Position numbers and translations under genes: made by a program. 30,131 bases of DNA from an uncultured Eubacteriales bacterium (lineage in GTDB: Bacteria; Bacillota; Clostridia; Oscillospirales; CAG-272): contig CAKSSY010000016.1 in NCBI GenBank assembly GCA_934489945.1, positions 1 through 30,131 on the forward strand, in the 5' to 3' direction. The notes under the pieces are model-generated. The model had not been told where the DNA came from and made no database searches. It worked only from the letters and a program-made list of their open reading frames with translations. The number at the start of each line of letters is the position of its first letter. The stretch's first letter is position 1. Shown here one piece after another: positions 1 through 8,260 of this stretch.

Positions 1-708
1 GCAAAGCACTGTTCCGAAGTTGAGGACGGTGATCTCGTCGCATAGTCCCGAAACAAATTTCAGGTCATGCTCAATCAAGAGAATCGTCATATTGAAATGG
101 TCACGAATGAAGCGAATCGTCTCCATCAACTCTTCGGTCTCATTCGGGTTCATACCCGCGGCAGGTTCGTCGAGAAGAAGGAGCTTGGGATTGGTGGCAA
201 GTGCACGCGCAATCTCCAGTTTTCTTTGTTTTCCATACGGAAGATTGCAGGCAAGATCATTCCTCAGGTCTTCCAATCCAAAAATACGCAGAAGTTCTTT
301 TGCCCGCTCACGCATCGCCTTTTCCACCTTGTGGTGGCGCGGAAGACGCAACACGCTTTCCAGAATCGAACATCGAAACTCGGGTTGATTGTGAAGTCCG
401 ACCATAACATTCCGCACCACGGTCATGTTGTTGAAAAGACGGATGTTCTGGAACGTGCGGGCAATTCCCTTTTTATTGATAGCTTCCTGTCCAAGACCGC
501 GAAGCGACTCGCCGCAGAGTTTGAAATCTCCCTCGGTCGGCAGATAAACACCGGTCAGCAGATTGAAGACTGTGGTTTTTCCGGCACCGTTGGGACCGAT
601 CAGACCATAAAGCTCATTCTGTTTGATTTTCAGATTGATATGCTGTGCCGCTTTCAGACCACCGAAGGAAATGCCGAGGTCTTCTGTTTCAAGAATGTAT
701 TCCGACAT
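1..708 (-). CDS. livG: Branched-chain amino acid ABC transporter ATP-binding protein LivG (3' end outside window)
   Basis: This is the cytoplasmic ATPase subunit of a LIV-type high-affinity branched-chain amino acid importer. The 236 residues visible include the Walker A motif GPNGAGKTT, a LivG-style signature (LPYGKQRKLEIARAL in place of LSGGQ) and Walker B LLLLDEPAAGMNPNE. A switch-histidine region follows (ILLIEHDLKFV). The C-terminal tail is cut off at base 1. The ATG at 706-708 overlaps the livM stop codon by one base (TAATG), so the two are translationally coupled. A partner ATPase, LivF, would be expected just beyond the left edge. The LivG assignment over other ABC ATPases rests on the YGKQR signature and on the adjacent livH/livM/livK. 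Confidence 0.95.
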   Translation of the reverse strand, partial: MSEYILETEDLGISFGGLKAAQHINLKIKQNELYGLIGPNGAGKTTVFNLLTGVYLPTEGDFKLCGESLRGLGQEAINKKGIARTFQNIRLFNNMTVVRNVMVGLHNQPEFRCSILESVLRLPRHHKVEKAMRERAKELLRIFGLEDLRNDLACNLPYGKQRKLEIARALATNPKLLLLDEPAAGMNPNETEELMETIRFIRDHFNMTILLIEHDLKFVSGLCDEITVLNFGTVLC

Positions 709-1865
709 TATTTATCCTCCTTTGGTTTGTTGGTTTTTTGGGGAGTAGGCTTGTCGTCGTCAACCTTGAGATCAACGGAGAGAATCTCATCCATATTGAT
801 CTTTGTGGGAATCCTGTCCCAGTTGGCGGCATCATCCTTTTGCTTGGCGGGATCGTTACGAGGACGGAAAATGCGTTCAAACAGCTTGCGAAGATTATAT
901 TTGTCACGAACATTTTTCAATCCGGGTGCATTGTTGTAAACGACAATCACAATCAAAATCAACGCATACAGAAGATCCTTCAGAACAGCAAGATCGCCCG
1001 TCAGAACCACGCGGAGCTTTTCGTTCAGGAAAGTAATCAGTGTTGCGGCAATCAGCGAACCGCTGATATTTCCCATGCCGCCGAGAACCACCATAACGAG
1101 TATCTCAATAGAATAGTTGTAACCGAATTTGACCGCCTGCACGGTAGAGTTGGTATAACTGAACATAACGCCCGCAATACCGGCGAAAAACGCGGAAATG
1201 ATAAACACGGCGAGCTTGTATTTTGTGACATCAATACCGCTTGCGCGTGCGGCGATTTCATTGTCGCGGATAGCGGTGATGGCACGACCGTGCTTACTGC
1301 GAATCAGGTTTTGAGAAACCGCAAGCGTAACCAAAACCAAAGCGAACGCAAGGATAAAGAAAACCTTTTTGTCATAACGGGGCGTGGGGAGACCGAGGTT
1401 TCCACCGAAAGCAGGAGACTGTTGGAAAATAACCTTGACAATTTCACCAAACGCAAGTGTGACAATAGCAAGATAGTCACCCTTCAGACGAAGTGCCGGC
1501 AAGCCGATAACAAAACCGAACAGAGCCGCGACAAGACCGCCCGCTAAAAGCGATATCAAAAGTGCCGCAATGCCGTTTCCGAGAGAAGGAACCAACAGAG
1601 TGGAAAGTTTTCCGCCGAGATAGGCACCCACGCACATAAAGCCCGCATGACCGAGGCTCAGTTCGCCGAGGAAGCCGACCACGAGTGAAAGCGACACGGC
1701 GAGAATCATGCTGATCGCGATTTTTTCAAGAATAATGGTAGTGGAAGATTTGACCGAACCGATGAGGGAAAGGAGGATAAACACCAACGCAAACAAACAC
1801 ACACCGATATAATTGACAAAATGTTTCCACTTGAAATTTTTAAGCGACTGAACAAAATTTGCCAT
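708..1865 (-). CDS. livM: Branched-chain amino acid ABC transporter permease LivM
   Basis: This is an inner-membrane permease of the LIV importer, 385 residues. Hydrophobic segments fill most of residues 15-320. The LivM landmarks GELSLGHAGFMCVGAYLGG and LRLKGDYLAIVTLAFGEI are present, as is the cytoplasmic ATPase-contact loop around ITAIRDNEIAARASGI. After the last membrane segment comes a charged soluble tail of about 60 residues rich in K, D and P; its role is unknown. The gene overlaps the livH stop and the livG start by one base each (TGATG and TAATG), a compact operon arrangement. LivM pairs with LivH to form the translocation channel. Confidence 0.95.
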   Translation of the reverse strand: MANFVQSLKNFKWKHFVNYIGVCLFALVFILLSLIGSVKSSTTIILEKIAISMILAVSLSLVVGFLGELSLGHAGFMCVGAYLGGKLSTLLVPSLGNGIAALLISLLAGGLVAALFGFVIGLPALRLKGDYLAIVTLAFGEIVKVIFQQSPAFGGNLGLPTPRYDKKVFFILAFALVLVTLAVSQNLIRSKHGRAITAIRDNEIAARASGIDVTKYKLAVFIISAFFAGIAGVMFSYTNSTVQAVKFGYNYSIEILVMVVLGGMGNISGSLIAATLITFLNEKLRVVLTGDLAVLKDLLYALILIVIVVYNNAPGLKNVRDKYNLRKLFERIFRPRNDPAKQKDDAANWDRIPTKINMDEILSVDLKVDDDKPTPQKTNKPKEDK

Positions 1866-2746
1866 CAGACCTTCTCCCTTCTGACTTTGCCGAGAAGACC
1901 CGTGGGTTTCACCAGCAGAATAACAATAAGAATGGAAAATTCGATTGCATCCTTATAAGGGGTAATCACGGCGATTGAATCGCAGATGCTTTCAATCAGT
2001 CCGAGAACGATGCTGCCGACCATGGCACCGGGAATCGAGCCGATTCCGCCGATAACAGCCGCCGTAAATGCCTTGATACCGGGCATAGCTCCGAACGTGT
2101 TGTTGATATACGGAGACTGAAGCAGATAGAAAAGTCCCGCAAGTGCGGCAAGTGCCGAACCGATAGCAAATGTAATGGTAATAATATGGTTGACATTGAT
2201 ACCCATAAGCTGTGCCGCACCACGATCCTCGGAAACGGCAATCATGGCGCGTCCGGTCTTGCTGTACTTCACGAACAGGCTGAGAATCACCATGACGACA
2301 ATGGACGCTGCAAGCGTAATGAGTGTCGAAACTTTGATATGAAGTCCGCCGAGAATAATTTTGCCGAGTTCGGGGCAACGAACATACTTGGGTGCGGAAC
2401 CGAACACGATCTGTGCCAGGCTCTGAAGAAGGTAGCTGACGCCGATTGCCGTAATCAGAACAGCAAGGGGCGAAGCACCGCGCAGTGGCTTATACGCGAA
2501 TTTTTCGACGAGAATGCCGAGCAATGTGCAGAAGATGACAGCCGCCAGAATGGCGACAGGAAAGAAGGCAGGGGTGGAGTTGATGAGCGTAAAGACGCAG
2601 ATCGTGTAGCCGCCTACCATAATAATGTCTCCGTGTGCAAAGTTCAGCATTTTGGCAATACCGTATACCATCGTATAACCAAGTGCGATCATCGCATAGA
2701 TGACACCGACATTGAGTCCGTTGATCAGGGTGTTCAGAATTTCCAT
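1865..2746 (-). CDS. livH: Branched-chain amino acid ABC transporter permease LivH
   Basis: This is the second membrane-spanning permease of the LIV importer, 293 residues. It begins MEILNTLINGLNVGVIYAM and carries the family signature GYTMVYGIAKMLNFAHGDI near the N-terminus. The ATPase-contact loop is GRAMIAVSEDRGAAQLMGIN. The frame is open for 18 more codons upstream, but the start at 2746 is preferred: a GGAG ribosome-binding site lies about 10 bases upstream, and the homologous N-terminus begins there. The gene lies 82 bp downstream of livK, with a strong stem-loop in the gap. Confidence 0.95.
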   Translation of the reverse strand: MEILNTLINGLNVGVIYAMIALGYTMVYGIAKMLNFAHGDIIMVGGYTICVFTLINSTPAFFPVAILAAVIFCTLLGILVEKFAYKPLRGASPLAVLITAIGVSYLLQSLAQIVFGSAPKYVRCPELGKIILGGLHIKVSTLITLAASIVVMVILSLFVKYSKTGRAMIAVSEDRGAAQLMGINVNHIITITFAIGSALAALAGLFYLLQSPYINNTFGAMPGIKAFTAAVIGGIGSIPGAMVGSIVLGLIESICDSIAVITPYKDAIEFSILIVILLVKPTGLLGKVRREKV

Positions 2747-2770
2747 TTTTATTTTTCTCCGATGATATGA

Positions 2771-2802
2771 CTTTGTCGACGCAGAGGTCCGCGCCGACAA
2801 AG
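2771..2802 (-). other. Intercistronic stem-loop between livK and livH
   Basis: A 12-bp stem with one G-U pair and an 8-nt loop forms in the minus-strand transcript. The left arm is CTTTGTCGGCGC and the right arm GCGTCGACAAAG. No T-run follows, so it is not a typical intrinsic terminator. A hairpin between a binding-protein gene and its permease genes usually protects or trims the upstream mRNA, giving more LivK than LivHM. That role is inferred here. Confidence 0.65.
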
Positions 2803-2828
2803 GGAATTATTTTTTCGTCGGAATGGCT

Positions 2829-4007
2829 TTATTTTGCGTCCGATTCCTTTACGACGTACTTGACAGCTTCCTTATTGACGAAACCGTTCGACTCCCACTT
2901 GATGTTTTCGCCGGTAACGCCGGAGAAGGTGTATCCGCCGTTGAAAATGCCCTTGAGAACCTCACAGATCTCGGAGGGAGTGGAAGTTACGGAAATCTTG
3001 TCGCCCGCCTGTTTCATCGCGCCGACAAGAGCATATACGCAGTCATAAGCCGAAGCACCGAACTGATTCAGTGTATCGGTTCCGTATTTGGCAACGTACT
3101 TCTGAATGAACTCGTAGGACTTACCTTCGGTTGCCTTGGAGTTGAACTGAGACAGGAAAGATACTTCCTGAGGAATGGTCTTGATGTCAAAACCGGCAAC
3201 ACTGGTATCGATACCGTCAAGTCCGTCACAGCCATAATATACGGCATCTGCCGCGATCTCGGTTCTCGCCTCAGTCATAAACTGTGCGGCAGGAGCACTG
3301 TAAATGGGCATGAAGATGAATTTGCAATTTTTCAGAAGGTTGATCTGAGAAGCAAAGGATGCAACCGTATCTCCCGTGAAGCTGGCTTCCACAACCGTGA
3401 TAGATTTATCAATGTTCGCCTTGAACTGCTCACGGATACCCGTGGAGTACGGGTCGTCGGCACGGTAGAGCATACCGATGGTCTGACCGACGAAAAGTCC
3501 GTTAACATAAGATGCGGCAACAGCTCCCTGGTTGCCGTCGGCAAAGCACATCTGATAGCCGTTATCATACTCGGGAACGCTGTCCGCAGAAGCGGAGGGG
3601 GTCAGGAAGAACAGGTTGTCCTCTTTGGAAAGTGTCTTGAATTCAAGACAGGGAGCGGTCGTCACACAACCGAGAGAGACCTGCATGCCGGCTTCCAGCA
3701 TGGTCGTATAGTTGGTACTGACGTTTTCCGCCTTGTGGGCATCGTCGGTCATCTCGAATTTAATCTTGACACCGTTGATACCGCCTGCGGCGTTAATCTC
3801 GTCAACGGCAAGCTGAGCACCGTTCTTGACGGCGATTCCGTAAACTGCCGCACCGCCGGTCAAAGGACCGGATGCACCGATATAATATTCCGTATTGTTG
3901 GCGGTATAGGAAGTCCCCTTATTACCGCAACCGCTGAGACTGAATACGCCTGCGATCATAAGAATTGCCGAAAGAACGGCAATACTTTTTTTGAAAAATG
4001 TTTTCAT
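2829..4007 (-). CDS. livK: Branched-chain amino acid ABC transporter substrate-binding lipoprotein
   Basis: This is the extracytoplasmic ligand-binding protein of the LIV importer, 392 residues. A lipoprotein signal peptide runs through residues 1-26 (KK, then a hydrophobic core) with lipobox LSGC at Cys27, so it is anchored to the outer face of the membrane. The mature part is a periplasmic-binding-protein type I fold: YYIGASGPLTGGAAVYG at the start, then LAVDEINAAGGINGVKI. The start has an AAAGGAG ribosome-binding site 6-7 bases upstream. It is the first gene of the livKHMG operon and has its own strong promoter. The exact ligand (Leu, Ile, Val, or another amino acid or amide) cannot be read from the sequence. 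Confidence 0.93.
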   Translation of the reverse strand: MKTFFKKSIAVLSAILMIAGVFSLSGCGNKGTSYTANNTEYYIGASGPLTGGAAVYGIAVKNGAQLAVDEINAAGGINGVKIKFEMTDDAHKAENVSTNYTTMLEAGMQVSLGCVTTAPCLEFKTLSKEDNLFFLTPSASADSVPEYDNGYQMCFADGNQGAVAASYVNGLFVGQTIGMLYRADDPYSTGIREQFKANIDKSITVVEASFTGDTVASFASQINLLKNCKFIFMPIYSAPAAQFMTEARTEIAADAVYYGCDGLDGIDTSVAGFDIKTIPQEVSFLSQFNSKATEGKSYEFIQKYVAKYGTDTLNQFGASAYDCVYALVGAMKQAGDKISVTSTPSEICEVLKGIFNGGYTFSGVTGENIKWESNGFVNKEAVKYVVKESDAK

Positions 4008-4121
4008 TTGTGTTCTCCTTTGCCTGTTGGCAATTCAATTTTCAACAAGAAGGAATCTCCACCGGTGAGGACTCTCCCTCTGTTTATAAATCCACTCCTA
4101 CATTATAATAAGGATACAGAA

Positions 4122-4151
4122 ATTATACTCTTTCTGTCGGCTTTCTGTCAA
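4122..4151 (-). promoter_or_regulatory. SigA-type promoter of livKHMG with 11-bp-phased direct repeat
   Basis: The minus strand reads TTGACA (4146-4151), an 18-bp spacer, then TATAAT (4122-4127). The 9-mer GACAGAAAG occurs twice with an 11-bp period, at + 4141-4149 and 4130-4138, spanning the -35 element and spacer. One-helical-turn spacing is compatible with a regulator site. A further dyad (TTGTGCA...TGCACAA, 4178-4209) lies just upstream. The mRNA leader of about 110 nt carries a small TTGCC/GGCAA hairpin at 4020-4033, next to the ribosome-binding site. Confidence 0.8.
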
Positions 4152-4225
4152 TAGTCACAACCGACAAAATCCGTCAATTGTGCAACATTTTTGCCGTGAT
4201 AATGCACAATCGTGCTTTTGACAAG

Positions 4226-7200
4226 TCAAAATTCCACTTCTCCCGTATAAACCAGTGCGGCTTCGCCGGTAAGCGTGATTCCGTCATCCGAAACATTCAC
4301 GACGAGATCTCCGCCCTGCACCTTGACGGTAACATCGGCACCGCGGGGACAGTATCCGTTTTTCACCGCTGCCGCCACTGCCGCGCAGGCACCGGTTCCG
4401 CAGGCGGGGGTTTCGCCGTTTCCGCGTTCCCACACCCGCATTTTCAGGGTGTTGGCGTTCACCACGCGCACAAACTCGGTATTGGTGCGTTCCGGGAAGA
4501 TCGGCGCGTTTTCAAACAGCGGTCCGACAGTGGAGAGATCGATGTCATCGACACGGTCGCAGAACACAACACAGTGCGGATTGCCGACACTCAGGCAATG
4601 AATCCGCCAAACCCGATTGCCGATTTTGACCGGATGATCGGTCATATTTTCCGGCGAAAGGGTACAAGGAAGGCTTTCGGGATTGAAACTCTCCTTTCCC
4701 ATTCCGACACTGACCGCGCTGACCTTTCCGTTCCGTGTAAACAGATGCAACGATTTGATACCGCCCGCGGTTTCGATGGTCATGTCGGTGTGCGGCACAA
4801 TGCCGCCGTCAAACAGATATTTGCCGACACAGCGGATACAGTTGCCCGCCATCTGACCCTCACTGCCGTCGCGGTTGAATATCCGCATTTTGGCATCGGC
4901 GACAGCGGAATGTTCCAGAAACACCATTCCGTCGGCACCGATTCCCGTGTGCCGGTCGCAGAGCGGGACACAAAGGGACTCGGGACAGGTAAGAGAGCCG
5001 TCAAAATTTTCAATCAGGATATAGTCATCACCGGTTCCCTGCATTTTTGCGAATTTCAGCCGACGGCGTTGCGTCCGGAGATGGGCAATATCCACCAGTT
5101 CGGTGTTGGAAAGTCCGTAGCGGGAGGCAATGGTATCGGCAAGTGCATTTGCCGTGTCAAGTGAAGTCAGGCAGGCAACGCCGTGCAGAATTGCCTCGCG
5201 ATGCAGGGCGATATAATCCTCCAGCGTGGCGTCATAGACCGCCCCGGTATAAACGATGTAACTGATTTTTCCGTTTTCGATGAGCGAGAAGGCATCGTCC
5301 GACTTGCCGATATCGCCGATCAGGACAACATCCATTCCCAGACGGGCAATCTCGGATGCCGTGTCGCGCGTAGCGTAGAGCTTCATGCCCAGATCGTCGA
5401 GCTTCTTGGCAAGTCCCACCACTTCGGGCAGGTCGTGATCCTCCACACTGATGAGAACGCCCGTGTCCTCTCCTCTGACAGGGAGACGAACCGTAAAGCC
5501 CGCCGAACAAAGTCCCTTGAAGAGTGCCTCACGGATATCCTTGCCGATTCCGAGAACCTCTCCCGTCGATTTCATTTCGGGACCGAGATAGGAGTTGGCA
5601 TCGGTGAGTTTTTCAAAGGAAAAGACGGGCACCTTGACGGCGGTATACGCGGGACTTCTGTAAAGTCCGGTTCCGTATCCGAGCGACGCGAGCGGTTCCC
5701 CCAGCATCACGCGGGTCGCCAGTTCCACCATCGGAACACCGCTCACCTTACTGATATACGGAATGGTACGCGATGCCCGCGGATTGACCTCAATGACGTA
5801 AAGTTCGCCCCGCCAGATCAGGTACTGAATGTTCACAAGTCCCTTGGTGCCGAGAGACAGAGCAAGACTTTCGGAAGACCGGACGATGGTATCAAGCATC
5901 TTGTCCCCAAGGTTGTAAGGCGGATAAACGGCGATAGAGTCGCCGCTGTGGATTCCGGCACGTTCGATGTGTTCCATGATGCCGGGAATCAGCACCGAGG
6001 TACCGTCGGAAATCACATCTACCTCAAGTTCGGTGCCGCTCATATACTTGTCCACAAGGACGGGGTTGTCAATCCGTTGCGCCAGAATCCGTTCCATATA
6101 CGCCAGGACTTCTTTCTCATTGTGGACAATCGACATGTTCTGTCCGCCGATGACATACGAAGGACGGAGAAGAACAGGATACCCGAGTGACCCGGCAGCG
6201 GCGATAGCTTCGTCAAGCGTCATGACGCTTTTCCCTTGCGGACGACGAATCGAAAACTTCTCCAGCAAAGCGTCAAAGCGTTCGCGGTTCTCGGCGGTGT
6301 CAATGCCCTCGGCGGAGGTGCCGAGAATACGGATGCCCTCCTTGTCGAGGAAAGAGGTCAGTTTGATCGCGGTCTGCCCTCCGAAGGCAACCACCACGCC
6401 GATCGGATTTTCGACACGGATCACGTTCATGACATCCTCCGGCGTCAGCGGTTCAAAATACAGACGATCGGCGGTATCGTAGTCGGTGGAAACGGTTTCG
6501 GGGTTGTTGTTGAGAATCACGGCATCGTATCCGAGTTTTTTCAGGGCTTTGACGCAATGAACGCAGGAATAATCAAACTCAATTCCCTGCCCGATCCGGA
6601 TGGGACCCGAACCGAGAACGAGAACCACAGGTTTGCCCGAGCGGATATGCGTGCGTGATTCACAGGCATCGTCAAAACAGGCGTAAAAGTACGGTGTAAC
6701 GGCGGCAAACTCTCCGCCGCAGGTGTCAACGGTCTTATAGGATGCCACGGCTTGTGCCGGCAGTATTTCCATCCCCGAAAGACGTTTGAGCGCGGCATCG
6801 GGATACCCCATACGTTTGCCCCGGAAATAGTCGTCGCGATTCATGCCGTTTGCGATTCCCGCCTCATAATCGGCAAGTTTCTTCAGCCTGTACAGGAAAA
6901 ATTTGTCAATTTTGGTGATGCTGTGAATCGTTTCGGGCAAATAGCCTTTTTTCAATGCTTCAAAAACGGTAAACAGACGGCTGTCGTCGGGAGTGGCGAG
7001 CCGTTCGTCGAGCGTTTTGTCGTTTTTGGGTGCGGCGTTCAGCGTGTCAAGCGAAATCTCCGCACCGCGGACCGCCTTCATAATTGCCTCCTCAAAGCTC
7101 TGTCCGATTGCCATGACCTCCCCCGTCGCCTTCATGCGGGTTCCGAGCAGACGGCTGGAGCCGGCGAATTTATCAAACGGCCATTTGGGGAATTTGACCA

Positions 7201-8260
7201 CTACATAGTCGAGTGCGGGCTCAAAGCAGGCACAGGTCTTGCCCGTAATGTCGTTCTGAATTTCATCAAGCGTATAACCGAGTGCGATTTTGGTCGTAAT
7301 CTTGGCAATGGGATAACCCGTCGCCTTGGACGCCAGAGCCGACGAGCGGGAAACGCGGGGATTGACTTCAATCACGGCATATTCAAAGCTGTCGGGATTG
7401 AGTGCAAACTGACAGTTGCATCCGCCGACGATTCCCAGTGACGAAATAATGTCGAGCGATGCCGAACGAAGCATCTGGAATTCCTTGTCCGACAGTGTGA
7501 GCGTAGGTGCAACGACAATGCTGTCTCCGGTATGAATTCCGACCGGATCGAAGTTCTCCATGCTGCACACGGCAATAACATTGCCGATTGCATCGCGCAT
7601 GGTTTCAAATTCAATCTCTTTCCAGCCGTAAATGTATTTTTCCACGAGAATCTGGGTGATGGGAGAGGAATCCAGTCCCACACGTGCGACCTCGGCAAGT
7701 TCTTCCGCCGACTGTGCCACACCACCGCCTCCGCCTCCGAGCGTGAAGGCGGGACGGACAATGACCGGATACCCGATCTTTCCGGCAACGGCAAGTGCAC
7801 CTTCGACATCGGTCGCGGTACCGGACGGAATCGTCGGTTGCCCGATTGCCGCCATCGCCTCCTTAAACAGTTCGCGATCCTCCGCACGGGAAATAGCATC
7901 GGCATCGGTACCCAGCAACCGCACACCGGACTTTTCAAAAAAGCCCTCCTTGGCAAGTTGCATGGCAATCGTAAGTCCGGTCTGCCCGCCGAGTCCCGCA
8001 AGAATACTGTCCGGCTTTTCCTTTTCCACAATCCGGCGGATTGTCTCGGTGCAGAGAGGTTCCAGATAGATCTCGTCGGCAAGTGCCGTATCGGTCATAA
8101 TCGTAGCGGGGTTGGAGTTGACCAGCACCGTTTCGACGCCCTCATCGCGCAACACGCGGCACGCCTGTGCTCCCGCATAGTCAAATTCCGCCGCCTGTCC
8201 GATCACGATCGGTCCGGAACCGATAACAAGTACCTTTTTAATGTTTGAATTGAGCGGCAT
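4226..8260 (-). CDS. carB: Carbamoyl-phosphate synthase large subunit fused to diaminopimelate epimerase (CarB-DapF)
   Basis: One uninterrupted frame of 1344 residues. Residues 1 to about 1065 are a full-length CarB. It has two ATP-grasp halves starting KKVLVIGSGPIVIGQAAEFDY and PVVLVLGSGPIRIGQGIEFDY, an oligomerisation segment, and a C-terminal MGS-like allosteric domain at about 935-1060. Residues about 1068-1344 (bases 5059-4226) match full-length DapF, which makes meso-diaminopimelate. They begin LKFAKMQGTGDDY and contain FNRDGSEGQMAGNCIRC, GNPHC, ERTNTEF, ERGNGETP and ACGTGAC. The second catalytic cysteine (Cys1287) is present. The usual first catalytic cysteine (MCGNG) is Ala1138, with a Cys three residues later (1141), and the usual GNDF is GDDY. 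No ribosome-binding site precedes the DapF part. The start has AAAGGAG upstream and overlaps carA by 23 bp. CarB assignment is certain; DapF activity is less so. Confidence 0.95.
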   Translation of the reverse strand: MPLNSNIKKVLVIGSGPIVIGQAAEFDYAGAQACRVLRDEGVETVLVNSNPATIMTDTALADEIYLEPLCTETIRRIVEKEKPDSILAGLGGQTGLTIAMQLAKEGFFEKSGVRLLGTDADAISRAEDRELFKEAMAAIGQPTIPSGTATDVEGALAVAGKIGYPVIVRPAFTLGGGGGGVAQSAEELAEVARVGLDSSPITQILVEKYIYGWKEIEFETMRDAIGNVIAVCSMENFDPVGIHTGDSIVVAPTLTLSDKEFQMLRSASLDIISSLGIVGGCNCQFALNPDSFEYAVIEVNPRVSRSSALASKATGYPIAKITTKIALGYTLDEIQNDITGKTCACFEPALDYVVVKFPKWPFDKFAGSSRLLGTRMKATGEVMAIGQSFEEAIMKAVRGAEISLDTLNAAPKNDKTLDERLATPDDSRLFTVFEALKKGYLPETIHSITKIDKFFLYRLKKLADYEAGIANGMNRDDYFRGKRMGYPDAALKRLSGMEILPAQAVASYKTVDTCGGEFAAVTPYFYACFDDACESRTHIRSGKPVVLVLGSGPIRIGQGIEFDYSCVHCVKALKKLGYDAVILNNNPETVSTDYDTADRLYFEPLTPEDVMNVIRVENPIGVVVAFGGQTAIKLTSFLDKEGIRILGTSAEGIDTAENRERFDALLEKFSIRRPQGKSVMTLDEAIAAAGSLGYPVLLRPSYVIGGQNMSIVHNEKEVLAYMERILAQRIDNPVLVDKYMSGTELEVDVISDGTSVLIPGIMEHIERAGIHSGDSIAVYPPYNLGDKMLDTIVRSSESLALSLGTKGLVNIQYLIWRGELYVIEVNPRASRTIPYISKVSGVPMVELATRVMLGEPLASLGYGTGLYRSPAYTAVKVPVFSFEKLTDANSYLGPEMKSTGEVLGIGKDIREALFKGLCSAGFTVRLPVRGEDTGVLISVEDHDLPEVVGLAKKLDDLGMKLYATRDTASEIARLGMDVVLIGDIGKSDDAFSLIENGKISYIVYTGAVYDATLEDYIALHREAILHGVACLTSLDTANALADTIASRYGLSNTELVDIAHLRTQRRRLKFAKMQGTGDDYILIENFDGSLTCPESLCVPLCDRHTGIGADGMVFLEHSAVADAKMRIFNRDGSEGQMAGNCIRCVGKYLFDGGIVPHTDMTIETAGGIKSLHLFTRNGKVSAVSVGMGKESFNPESLPCTLSPENMTDHPVKIGNRVWRIHCLSVGNPHCVVFCDRVDDIDLSTVGPLFENAPIFPERTNTEFVRVVNANTLKMRVWERGNGETPACGTGACAAVAAAVKNGYCPRGADVTVKVQGGDLVVNVSDDGITLTGEAALVYTGEVEF

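Noticed and set aside
1..4154. Long plus-strand open frames opposite the liv genes
   Set aside because: They are antisense to clearly recognisable transporter genes, have no family resemblance and no ribosome-binding sites, and are explained by codon bias of the real genes. The same holds opposite carB, argG, tsaD, the FAD dehydrogenase and the LRR genes.
5040..5080. Separate dapF gene with its own start inside the carB frame
   Set aside because: An ATG exists near the DapF start, but no Shine-Dalgarno sequence precedes it and there is no stop between the domains, so a single fused product is the simpler reading.
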